NCBI GenBank assembly: GCA_016745035.1
Contig: JADGDE010000001.1
Location: forward strand, 1,092,507-1,156,506
Source of the DNA: Thiotrichales bacterium
Lineage (GTDB): Bacteria > Pseudomonadota > Gammaproteobacteria > Beggiatoales > Beggiatoaceae
Length of the DNA: 64,000 nucleotides
Reading direction: 5' to 3'
A model generated the notes under the pieces. It was not told where the DNA came from. It did not search any database and saw only the letters and a list, made by a program, of their open reading frames with translations. Numbering within the stretch: the first letter of the stretch is position 1; each line of letters begins with the position of its first letter. Positions 55,612-63,575 of this stretch are shown piece after piece. A program made the translations under genes and the position numbers.

Positions 55612-56354
55612 TTTGGATGCTGGCTAAACGTGAATTACAACAAATTTTCCAAGGCTTTGGCGCATATGCCTTGTTTGCCAGTGCGGTGTTTATTTCTGCA
55701 TGGTTTTTCTTGGTGGCGATGGAGTTTTTTATTCTCAATCAAGCCGCACTGGCAGCGCGGGGCTATTCGATTGTGGTCTTGGGCGCAGTGGCTAATACCA
55801 GCGGGTGGTTTTTCCTCTGTTTAGTGCCGTTTTTAAGTATGTCCTTGATTAACAGCGAATGGCGGCAACACAGCCTCATCCTGTTGTTATCCTCGCCTAT
55901 CAGTGCTTGGCAAATTATTTTTGGCAAATATCTCGGCTTATGGGCTTTTTTAAGCTTGGTCAGCATTACTTTGTTATTAATGCCTTTGAGTTTGGGGCTG
56001 CTGAATCAAGGCTTTGACTGGGGCTTGTTTTTTAGTGTGGCTTTGGCAATGCTCTTGCTTAACGCTTTATTAACGGCTATCGGTTTATATTTTTCTAGCC
56101 TCAGCCAGCAGGCCTTTAGTGCCGCGATAGGCAGCTTTAGTGTCTCGCTGATTTTGTGGGTGTTAGATAGTTCGGCAAATCGGTATAATGATGACAACAT
56201 CTTACCGGTTTTATCGCTGTCGGCGCATTATAAAGCCTTGTTAAGTGGTCGGTTTGATAGTGGTGATGTTTTGTATTTTGTGCTACTGAGTGTCTTAGGT
56301 CTGAGCCTAGCCACGCGCCAATTAAGCCAACGTGGCCATGTACTCAGCAACTAA
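55608..56354 (+). CDS. ABC-2 type permease (GldF-like)
   Basis: A 248-residue membrane protein with six predicted helices. MIWMLAKRELQQIFQGFGAY at the start and the MSLINSEWRQHSLILLLSSP loop match the GldF/NosY permease class. It pairs with the ATPase just upstream (4-bp overlap). In the gliding-motility style gldAFG sets, a GldG-like protein normally follows; none is present here, and a repeat A copy lies 89 bp after the stop. Whether a gldG-like gene was lost is a guess. Confidence 0.88.
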   Translation: MIWMLAKRELQQIFQGFGAYALFASAVFISAWFFLVAMEFFILNQAALAARGYSIVVLGAVANTSGWFFLCLVPFLSMSLINSEWRQHSLILLLSSPISAWQIIFGKYLGLWAFLSLVSITLLLMPLSLGLLNQGFDWGLFFSVALAMLLLNALLTAIGLYFSSLSQQAFSAAIGSFSVSLILWVLDSSANRYNDDNILPVLSLSAHYKALLSGRFDSGDVLYFVLLSVLGLSLATRQLSQRGHVLSN

Positions 56355-56379
56355 GTCCATAGAAACTTTTATGTGTTTA

Positions 56380-56398
56380 GCTGTGTTAATGACACAGC
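56380..56398 (+). terminator. Hairpin after the ABC permease
   Basis: GCTGTGT-TAATG-ACACAGC, perfect 7-bp arms, 25 bp after the stop. T-rich sequence comes only about 15 bp later, so termination is possible but not clear-cut. Confidence 0.5.
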
Positions 56399-56443
56399 GC
56401 TGAGGCTTAGCTTCTTTTTTAGCAGCCTGACACAGATAAATGA

Positions 56444-56573
56444 CTGACGTTACGCACTTGACTCTGTTTATTCGCAATACGTCGACTTTTTGCCTGCCTA
56501 GTCAAGCTTAGTCGTGGAGCAATGGCGGTTTTTTGGCTCAGAGAGCCAAAAAGAAGCCTTTGCGTAACATCAG
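56444..56573 (+). repeat. MITE-like repeat A, copy 11 (full length, 130 bp)
   Basis: Ends CTGACGTTACGCACTTG and GCCTTTGCGTAACATCAG. A perfect 7-bp direct repeat TAAATGA flanks it (56437-56443 and 56574-56580). The right duplication contains the ATG of the HD-domain gene. Hairpin TTTTTGGCTC/GAGCCAAAAA (56530-56539, 56543-56552), a perfect 10-bp stem. Confidence 0.95.
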
Positions 56574-56576
56574 TAA

Positions 56577-57479
56577 ATGAAAATTTCTCAACCCTATTTG
56601 GGATCGCGTATGTTTAATCCTACCGAATTGGTTATTGATGCCTTTGTTGAACAGTTAGAGACGGCTTATTCTCGTAATTACGGTAATTTGCAATCGGCCA
56701 ATACTTCGATCATCGCCTGGGCAGGACGCATGGCGCTGGAACATTTTGCCAGCAGTGATGCCCTTTACCATAATATGGAACATACCATTATGGTGACCTT
56801 GGTCGGGCAAGAGATTTTGCGCGGCAAACACATTCGCAAAGGCGGGGTGTCCAACCGCGATTGGCTCAATTTTATTATTTCGCTTTTGTGTCACGACATT
56901 GGTCATATTCGTGGGATTTGCCAGCATGATAGCCGCGATGCTTACGCTACGGGTATTGGCGATGAGACCATCAGCCTAGAGCAAGGCGCAACCGATGCCG
57001 CGCTTTCGCCTTATCATGTCGATAGAGGCAAATTATTTATTCACGAGCGTTTTGATGGCAATGCCTATATTGATGCCGATACCATCGCAGCCAATATTGA
57101 GCTAACCCGTTTTCCTGTACCCAATGATGAAGATCATCAATGCACCAGCTCCTATCCGGGTTTGGTGCGCGCCGCTGATTTGATTGGGCAATTAGCCGAT
57201 CCTAACTATATCCGTAAGTTACCGGCTTTATATTATGAGTTTCAAGAAACCGGTATCAACGAGCAACTGGGCTATCGCAGCCCGGTGGATTTGCATAAAA
57301 ATTATCCGACATTTTATTGGAATATGGTCAGCCGTTATATTAAAGATGCGCTGACCTATTTGGATGTGACTCAAGAAGGCAGACAGTGGATTGCCAATCT
57401 ACACGCCCATGTTTTTGCCTCAGAACACCGCGAGTTTGATTTTTCTGCACAAGGAAAAGCCAATAAAAAAAGTGAATAA
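56577..57479 (+). CDS. HD-domain phosphohydrolase
   Basis: A 300-residue cytoplasmic protein. The metal-binding HD motif is LLCHDIGHIRG near residue 110, preceded by YHNMEHTIMV, a second His cluster. LVRAADLIGQLADPNYI in the second half supplies the final Asp. It resembles HD/PDEase-like phosphohydrolases that act on nucleotides; the substrate is not known. The first ATG (56577) lies within the target duplication of the repeat, so no native ribosome site precedes it. The ATG at 56610 (residue 12) is a possible alternative. A lone receiver gene follows 62 bp later, suggesting a signalling pair. Confidence 0.82.
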   Translation: MKISQPYLGSRMFNPTELVIDAFVEQLETAYSRNYGNLQSANTSIIAWAGRMALEHFASSDALYHNMEHTIMVTLVGQEILRGKHIRKGGVSNRDWLNFIISLLCHDIGHIRGICQHDSRDAYATGIGDETISLEQGATDAALSPYHVDRGKLFIHERFDGNAYIDADTIAANIELTRFPVPNDEDHQCTSSYPGLVRAADLIGQLADPNYIRKLPALYYEFQETGINEQLGYRSPVDLHKNYPTFYWNMVSRYIKDALTYLDVTQEGRQWIANLHAHVFASEHREFDFSAQGKANKKSE

Positions 57480-57541
57480 ACACGGCTGTGTTGTTCCAAT
57501 AATAAAAGGAATTCGCCCTTATTTTATGAGGTCTGAATAAT

Positions 57542-57925
57542 ATGATGACAGATTGGCGATCTATACCTCGGTTTATCAATGTTTTGGTTGTTGATGATAG
57601 CCGCACCTCGCGCATGTTGATCCGGCATTTAATTGAGCAATTAAACTCAAAATATCATGTGATTGAAGCCAATGGCGCAGAGAATGCCTTGTCCTCTGTG
57701 CAAGGTAAACAAATCCAGTGTGCGGTCATTGACTACAATATGCCGCAGGTCAATGGCCTAGACCTTGCTTTGTTGTTAAAACAACATTTCCCCAACATCA
57801 AACTGGCCATTATCAGTGCTGACAGCCATTTGCCTGTCAAGCACCAACATCAAACGCTCGCTTTTACACAGTTGAGCAAGCCGATTCAGCCCTTTAGTTT
57901 GGCGCAATTTCTTGGCATAAACTAA
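57542..57925 (+). CDS. Single-domain response regulator (CheY-like)
   Basis: A 127-residue receiver with no output domain. The acidic pair and phospho-accepting site are present: VVDDSRTSR and D64 in CAVIDYNMPQVNG; the conserved Lys is in QLSKPIQPF. The Thr/Ser switch position is Ser (IISADSH). The ATG is doubled (57542 and 57545); the TGAGG upstream supports either. No kinase is adjacent. It may control the HD protein before it. A repeat B copy starts immediately after the stop. Confidence 0.92.
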   Translation: MMTDWRSIPRFINVLVVDDSRTSRMLIRHLIEQLNSKYHVIEANGAENALSSVQGKQIQCAVIDYNMPQVNGLDLALLLKQHFPNIKLAIISADSHLPVKHQHQTLAFTQLSKPIQPFSLAQFLGIN

Positions 57926-58011
57926 GGGTCTATGCGAAATATGAATAATCGGCTGCAAATCCGCCATTTTGGTCTAATTTCGCGACGACTTCCATACTCC
58001 GCATAGACTCT
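57926..58011. repeat. Palindromic repeat B, copy 2 (86 bp)
   Basis: GGGTCTATGCGAAATATGAA at the left and TACTCCGCATAGACTCT at the right match copy 1 (50050-50210), with the middle about 75 bp shorter. The right tip contributes the TAG stop of the LysM gene on the minus strand. Confidence 0.85.
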
Positions 58012-59125
58012 AACGCTGAACCCGCAACGATACCCGACCTTGTTGTAACAATTTTTGTATACCCAATTGCGCTTGTTGGCTCTGCTGTCCTTGCAAGCTT
58101 TCTAGCGCATCATACCAATAGCCTTGTCGGGCATAAAAGGCAGCTTGTTGTGCTGCATTGGCAGGCGCAGCTTGCATCAAGGGCATATATTGAATTTCAG
58201 CACTTGCCATCGTATCAGGTGTTTGCCCGCGCTGACAGGATAAGCTCACCGACCATTGATAAACTTTATTGGCTTGTAATCTGATTTGCTCACTGGCGAG
58301 ATTAAACACATATGCCCCTGGTTGTAAGCGTTGGCGACGTTGTTTTTCTATGATCGGCGCTTGCCAAGGGTTAGGGCTGATTTCTGTGATCGTCACATTC
58401 ACATAAGCCTCTATTGGCTGTTCCAATGACCAATATAATTGCGGTTGTGAGCGATGCGTCCAAGCAATATGTTGTGGTGCCCATAATTGCAAATTCAGCG
58501 CTTGCCTAGATAGACCTAAGCAACTTTGCCCGCGTGATTGTACAGGGACGCGTTCGGTTACGCCTTTCACCGGGGGTTTGTAGGCAATGAACTCGCCCTC
58601 ATCAGTGCTGCGTAAACTTTCAGCCACTTCGGTGTTTAATTGTCTTGCGACTTGGGGTTTTTTCTCAACACTTAGCAAGGGGCTATTATCATCAATCGGC
58701 GTGCTAGGCTCTGGAATCACGGTCGGATTTTTTTTCGCACTGCTGGTGCTGGGTTTAGTTTTCGGTTTCTCTACCTGCTTAAACGGGCTGGGCGCATGTA
58801 AGCGCAATTTTTGCCCCAAACGGACAATATATTTTGGTGGCTTAATCGCATTCCAATCGGCTAAATCTTGTCGATTCAAACCATAGCGTTTGGCGATATT
58901 GGTCAAGGTATCGCCTTTACGGACTTTATGTTTGCGAGGTAATTGCTTTTTAGGCTTGCTTATCTGTGCTTGCGCTTTCTCTGGTTTTGTTTGTAACAGG
59001 GGATTGACTACCTGAGGTTCACAAGCGCTTAAAAAGCAACAGAGGCTGAGCAATAAACCTGAACGGGCAAAATTAACAGGGCTGGTATTGTCCTTAGGCT
59101 GCTGGAACAAAAAGGATGATGGCAT
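58010..59125 (-). CDS. LysM-domain lipoprotein
   Basis: A 371-residue protein. A hydrophobic stretch ending in CFLSAC (Cys near residue 35) is a lipobox; about 18 residues before the helix suggest the real start could be further inside, but no better ATG was found. A single LysM domain for peptidoglycan binding follows (KHKVRKGDTLTNIAKRYGLN, then LGQKLRLH). The middle is Pro/Lys/Ser-rich and the C-terminal 170 residues contain a beta-domain (LQLWAPQHIAWTHRSQPQLY) of unknown function. The stop codon TAG comes from the tip of repeat B, so the C-terminus may be altered by that insertion. Confidence 0.82.
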   Translation of the reverse strand: MPSSFLFQQPKDNTSPVNFARSGLLLSLCCFLSACEPQVVNPLLQTKPEKAQAQISKPKKQLPRKHKVRKGDTLTNIAKRYGLNRQDLADWNAIKPPKYIVRLGQKLRLHAPSPFKQVEKPKTKPSTSSAKKNPTVIPEPSTPIDDNSPLLSVEKKPQVARQLNTEVAESLRSTDEGEFIAYKPPVKGVTERVPVQSRGQSCLGLSRQALNLQLWAPQHIAWTHRSQPQLYWSLEQPIEAYVNVTITEISPNPWQAPIIEKQRRQRLQPGAYVFNLASEQIRLQANKVYQWSVSLSCQRGQTPDTMASAEIQYMPLMQAAPANAAQQAAFYARQGYWYDALESLQGQQSQQAQLGIQKLLQQGRVSLRVQR

Positions 59126-59296
59126 AGTGTGCCTCGGTAAGAAATTTAAGGGCGTTTTATGTTAGCAATTCGCTAGCAGTAAGGATTTTAGGCATTCTCA
59201 GCAAATGAAGTCAATCCGTGCCATTAGTTAAGCTCAAATTTCTATCGACACAAGGCAATGCTCATCCCAAAGATAATCGCCCCTATTAGGGTCATA

Positions 59297-62200
59297 TCAT
59301 TCCTGTGGTTCTATTGCCTCTAAGATGGGGTTATCCCAATCTCCCTCGAGTCGATAGGCTAAATACATCGCCGCCTCATCACGAGAATGTTGCCATATTT
59401 GTTGTAATAACAGCGCAACGATCCCAACCCCATAGCCACCTAATAACACCCCGGTGAGGGGTAAGCCGTAATTTAAGTGGGGAATAACCTTAATCTCTTG
59501 GGCAAATTGGCGTGCTTTTAAGTCCGTGTGTCCATTGATCAATATATCCGCCGCGATGGCTTTTAAGTGTAAATCTTGGCTATGTAATAAGCCTGATTCT
59601 AAACGCAACTGCCCACTGATTTCATCAAAGTGAAAGCCTTGTTTGGCAACATCTTCAAACTCCAGTGTTAAGCGTTTGGGCAAGCTTTCTAAATCGACTA
59701 GGGCTAAAACCCGTGCCAATGCACCGGGTTCTAATTCTTCGAGCACGCCTTTGCCAACTAAGACTTCGATATCGCCTTCTAGGTCTTGCCAGTGGCGCGG
59801 CAGATATTTATCGTGCCATTGACCTTTAAATTTGAATTGGCTGTATTCTGAATTGAGACCTTGGGCTTTGATTTGCCATTGCTTAAGTAAATCGCCCAAG
59901 GCATGGCTTTCGAGTTCTAGCTCTAGTTGGTGGGCTTGTTTGCTATTATCCGGCCAAAAGCCTGTGGCTTTAATTTCGCTGTTATCATCAAGTTGGGCTT
60001 TAAGTCCGCGCAAATGCACGCCGTGTTTAGCCGGTTCTGTGACCACTAACCAATTGCCTAAGACCCGTTGATTCCAAGATAAATCTTGGCATTGAAACCA
60101 AATCGCGGGCAGTTTTGACCAGTTTTTGTTTGGGGTTTGTGACGGGCTTGTCTCAGAATTTGAGGTTTTCGTGTTTGATTGTAGTTGTAAATGCTCAAGG
60201 TCTAAACGTATTTGCTCAGCGCTGAGTTGTGCCGAGCCTTTGGATTGTTCTGCCGACCAGGACCAATGTCCTCGCGCACCTTGTTGTTGCCCTGTCAGTT
60301 GTAGTCCTTGCCACGTTTGCCCGGCAAAATGGGTTTCAGCGAGTTGCAGATCTAAAGTAATATGCGGCTGAATTTTTTTCGCTGTTATGCCTTCGGTGAC
60401 TGTGCTGCTGCGCTGTTGTTGTTGCCACCATTGTTGCCAAGGGCTTAAATCAAGCTTACTTAATTGTCCTTGAATCGACCAATGAGGGCGGTTTTGTTGC
60501 AAAGGCGGTGCAACTTGGTTTAAGCCTAGACGGATAAAATCAGCTTGTTTATCAAGCGCCAGATTAAACTGATTAGCCTTTGTTTGCCATTGTCCTTGCC
60601 AATCGTCGCCTTGCCAATTTAAGTTCAATTTTTGTGTTTGTGATGTGGTTTTCGTTAAAGGCGCGGGTAGGTCTAAAGTGATGCCTTGTAAGTCCGTTTG
60701 CCATTGCAGTTGGGTATCTTCTTTGCCGAGTGTCAGTTGTAGTTGCCACGGGCTTGATCCGCTGAGGCTTTGCCAGTAATGGGCAGGGATATGGGGATAA
60801 TATTTCCATGCACTTTGTAAAAACTGTTGCAAATAAGGACGATTTAATAGCCCTTGTAAGTCAATTTGCAGGGGATTGCCCGCTTGTTTTTTTAGTTCGG
60901 CGCTGATGGTTTGTCCGGCAATTGTGCCTTTGAGCCGTTTTGAGCTGAGTTGTTGCTCACTAAAATGAATTTCGCCGTCGAGTTCTGTGGCTTCTAGTCC
61001 TAAACGCTCAAGACTACTATGTTGTAAGCGGGTGTTTTTTAGGTGTATGTGTCCTTGAGTTTTGACTTTCACCCCGTGCTGGAAGGGGATTTTCAAACCT
61101 AAATCCAAATCGAGTTTGCCCTCTAGCTGTAAGTCATGCAGTTTTAAGGCTTTTGCTAGGGGACTTTGGGCTATGAAGTCTAAACCTTGTTCGAGTTTGC
61201 CTTGTACTTTACCTTTGATATCAACGTGGTTATTGCGCTGGCTTAAGTCGGCAATGTTGGCTTGTACTTGTGTGATTTTTGCCTGACTGATCTTGCCTTG
61301 CTTGGCATCAATCCATAGGCGTTTATTGGCAATCTGTAATTGTGCATCAAGTGCTTTCAATGGCGGCCACTTGGGTGCATAGGCTAAGGTCGCCTTTTCA
61401 ATATCGACTTTTACGCTTAATTTAGGTAACCAATGTTTGGGGGTGAGTTCTCCTACCAATGCCACTTTGGCTTTGCGAATATGTCCGGTTTTTAGGCTGC
61501 GTTTTAGCCATTTTTTTACCCCTTTGATGGCTTTGAATTTAGGAAAGTAGCGTGCCACTTGGTCAATCGAGGCATGTTCAAATTGGATATGTAAATCACT
61601 GACCGGGGCTTGTTTTCCTTGTTTTTTGATAAAGCCTTTGACATCGACGTGTTTTATTTTTGCACTACTGAGCTGCAATTGATTATCAAGCTGCCAAGCT
61701 TTATCGGCAAAGCGCCAAGCGATTTTTCCCTCCGCCTTAAATTCAGGAAAAGCACCTTTGGGGTATAGGCGTGGCGCATCAAATTCAAATCGGGAGGATT
61801 GTAAACGCAATGTGCCCACACCGGGTTCTAAGTGTAAATAGGCATCACTAAAGGCTAATCCGGGGATTTTTTCATAGGCCTGATGTCGCCAGTTGAGAAT
61901 ATGGGTATTGAGTTGCCAATAATTTGGGTCAATAGCAAACCAAGTTTGATGGAGTTCTGCTTCGGGGTCTAGGGCTTGAATGTGCTCTCGCACGGGTGCA
62001 GGTTCGATATGTGGGCTAAGCAAGGTTAATAAGTCTTGCAGGCGCACAAAGCCTATATGTCCTTGTAAGTGCATTCCACCAGGCGTGGGCAGTGCCATCA
62101 GACTAATTTGGCTCCGAGGCCAGGCTTCTTTGTCTTTATTGACCCGTAAATGGTGCAGGTTTAAGCGCCAACCGACCCCCAATTGATGTTTGAGTTCGAT

Positions 62201-63070
62201 ATTGGTACTGAGTTTATTTAAGGATAATTGTCGTTTAGCATTATTACTAAAAATGATGTTTTCTAGCAGGCTATAGCCGCTTAAGTCGATTAAGTGCCCT
62301 TGCTGATGCCAACGTCCTTGGGCAAATAAGGTGAACTTTCCGCCTTTTGCTTGTAAGCCTGTGCTTTGCATAAACGGTAGTGGCGCGCGCTGTTTGGGCA
62401 ATTGTAAACCGATACGAATACTGTGCTTGTCGGCAATTTTTTTAATATTTAACTGCATTTGTTCAAACAATAACGCATTTTGCTGATGGCGTAGCCACAT
62501 CATGCGGCTGTTATCGACTCGGATATGTTGTTGTAAACGTAACCATGCTAATAATTTTGTCGGTCTGGGATAGTCTCCTGACGTATGGGTCTCTACCCGG
62601 GGTTCGATTATCCTCGTTGGTGTCTCAGGCAGACTCACACGGCCACTGCTATGTTGGCGCAAGCGTAAATGCAAACCTTCAACTAAAAAGCGCTGGGTAA
62701 CGATATGGCGTTGCAATAATGAATCAAGTAGCGCGATGCTAATCACTGCCGTTTGCAGTTGTAACCACGGTTTAGTTTCTGACGTTTGCGCTATTTTGAT
62801 TTGTGTTAAGCGTAAAACGGGGCGGTTTTGTTGCCAATCAGTTGCTATTGCTTCAATTTGAATGTGCTGTTGTAATACTTGGCTAAGCCAAGCACTGACA
62901 GGTTTGGGGTATTGTCCTATGAGCAGATATACCCCCAGTAAGCTGATACACAATAATAAAGTTCCCGATATTAACGTATGCCAAGCAGCATAAAATGCCC
63001 CTGATAACATATACCGGATCAGCTTTGCCAAGTCATAAACGGCAAATAATATGGCTCGAAATAAACTCAT
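59297..63070 (-). CDS. YhdP family AsmA-like envelope protein
   Basis: About 1257 residues when read from the ATG at 63070 (MSLFRAILFAVYDLAKLIRY); a TTG start 51 bases further up is less likely. One N-terminal transmembrane helix (near residues 30-55) anchors a long periplasmic chain of beta-strands rich in Gln, Leu and Lys: the AsmA/TamB-like groove fold. The region LDGEIHFSEQQLSSKRL and the C-terminal NYGLPLTGVLLGGYGVGIVA match YhdP (DUF3971/AsmA2). YhdP, TamB and YdbH carry phospholipids to the outer membrane in E. coli. The same job is likely here. Length fits the family (about 1270). Confidence 0.9.
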   Translation of the reverse strand: MSLFRAILFAVYDLAKLIRYMLSGAFYAAWHTLISGTLLLCISLLGVYLLIGQYPKPVSAWLSQVLQQHIQIEAIATDWQQNRPVLRLTQIKIAQTSETKPWLQLQTAVISIALLDSLLQRHIVTQRFLVEGLHLRLRQHSSGRVSLPETPTRIIEPRVETHTSGDYPRPTKLLAWLRLQQHIRVDNSRMMWLRHQQNALLFEQMQLNIKKIADKHSIRIGLQLPKQRAPLPFMQSTGLQAKGGKFTLFAQGRWHQQGHLIDLSGYSLLENIIFSNNAKRQLSLNKLSTNIELKHQLGVGWRLNLHHLRVNKDKEAWPRSQISLMALPTPGGMHLQGHIGFVRLQDLLTLLSPHIEPAPVREHIQALDPEAELHQTWFAIDPNYWQLNTHILNWRHQAYEKIPGLAFSDAYLHLEPGVGTLRLQSSRFEFDAPRLYPKGAFPEFKAEGKIAWRFADKAWQLDNQLQLSSAKIKHVDVKGFIKKQGKQAPVSDLHIQFEHASIDQVARYFPKFKAIKGVKKWLKRSLKTGHIRKAKVALVGELTPKHWLPKLSVKVDIEKATLAYAPKWPPLKALDAQLQIANKRLWIDAKQGKISQAKITQVQANIADLSQRNNHVDIKGKVQGKLEQGLDFIAQSPLAKALKLHDLQLEGKLDLDLGLKIPFQHGVKVKTQGHIHLKNTRLQHSSLERLGLEATELDGEIHFSEQQLSSKRLKGTIAGQTISAELKKQAGNPLQIDLQGLLNRPYLQQFLQSAWKYYPHIPAHYWQSLSGSSPWQLQLTLGKEDTQLQWQTDLQGITLDLPAPLTKTTSQTQKLNLNWQGDDWQGQWQTKANQFNLALDKQADFIRLGLNQVAPPLQQNRPHWSIQGQLSKLDLSPWQQWWQQQQRSSTVTEGITAKKIQPHITLDLQLAETHFAGQTWQGLQLTGQQQGARGHWSWSAEQSKGSAQLSAEQIRLDLEHLQLQSNTKTSNSETSPSQTPNKNWSKLPAIWFQCQDLSWNQRVLGNWLVVTEPAKHGVHLRGLKAQLDDNSEIKATGFWPDNSKQAHQLELELESHALGDLLKQWQIKAQGLNSEYSQFKFKGQWHDKYLPRHWQDLEGDIEVLVGKGVLEELEPGALARVLALVDLESLPKRLTLEFEDVAKQGFHFDEISGQLRLESGLLHSQDLHLKAIAADILINGHTDLKARQFAQEIKVIPHLNYGLPLTGVLLGGYGVGIVALLLQQIWQHSRDEAAMYLAYRLEGDWDNPILEAIEPQE

Positions 63071-63207
63071 GGAGTGATTATAACCGAGCATCCTGCTAGC
63101 AGCGTGGGTTTTCAACCTCAAATATGGGTGAGAAATTTTTACTGAGATTTATTGGATGAAAATGTTATGATTGAGAGTCGCACATAGAACCTAGGATAAT
63201 TGCGCTT

Positions 63208-63561
63208 ATGTCTGCCTTGTTAGATGAAGAAACCATTGCTGAATTATTAGAAATGGTCGAGGACATGCCCGAACTCTTGACGGAAATCATCGATGCCTAT
63301 TTAGAGCAAGGGGTTGAGTTATTGGCTGCATTAGAACGCAGTATCACCGAAAAAGATGCCACTGGTTTGCGTGAAGCGGCACATAGTCTTAAAGGTGCTA
63401 GTTATAATGTTGGCGCTGTGCCTTTGGCTGAAATTACCTCAATACTGGAACAAAAAGGGGCTAATGCCGACTGGCAAGGGGTCGATGAATCATTTTCAGA
63501 ATTAAAAAGCTGTTATCAAGAAAGTATTGTTGCGATTCAAGCCCTGAACGATAATCTCTAA
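63208..63561 (+). CDS. Hpt-domain phosphotransfer protein
   Basis: A 117-residue helical protein. The phospho-accepting His is H59 in AAHSLKGASYNVGA, the hallmark of histidine phosphotransfer domains. It should pass phosphate between a hybrid kinase and a receiver. It lies 14 bp before a gene for a membrane protein with a coiled coil and may be its signalling partner. The promoter lies in the 137 bp shared with the divergent YhdP-like gene. The ATG follows GGATAATTGCGCTT. Confidence 0.92.
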   Translation: MSALLDEETIAELLEMVEDMPELLTEIIDAYLEQGVELLAALERSITEKDATGLREAAHSLKGASYNVGAVPLAEITSILEQKGANADWQGVDESFSELKSCYQESIVAIQALNDNL

Positions 63562-63575
63562 ACCACAGACTGCTT

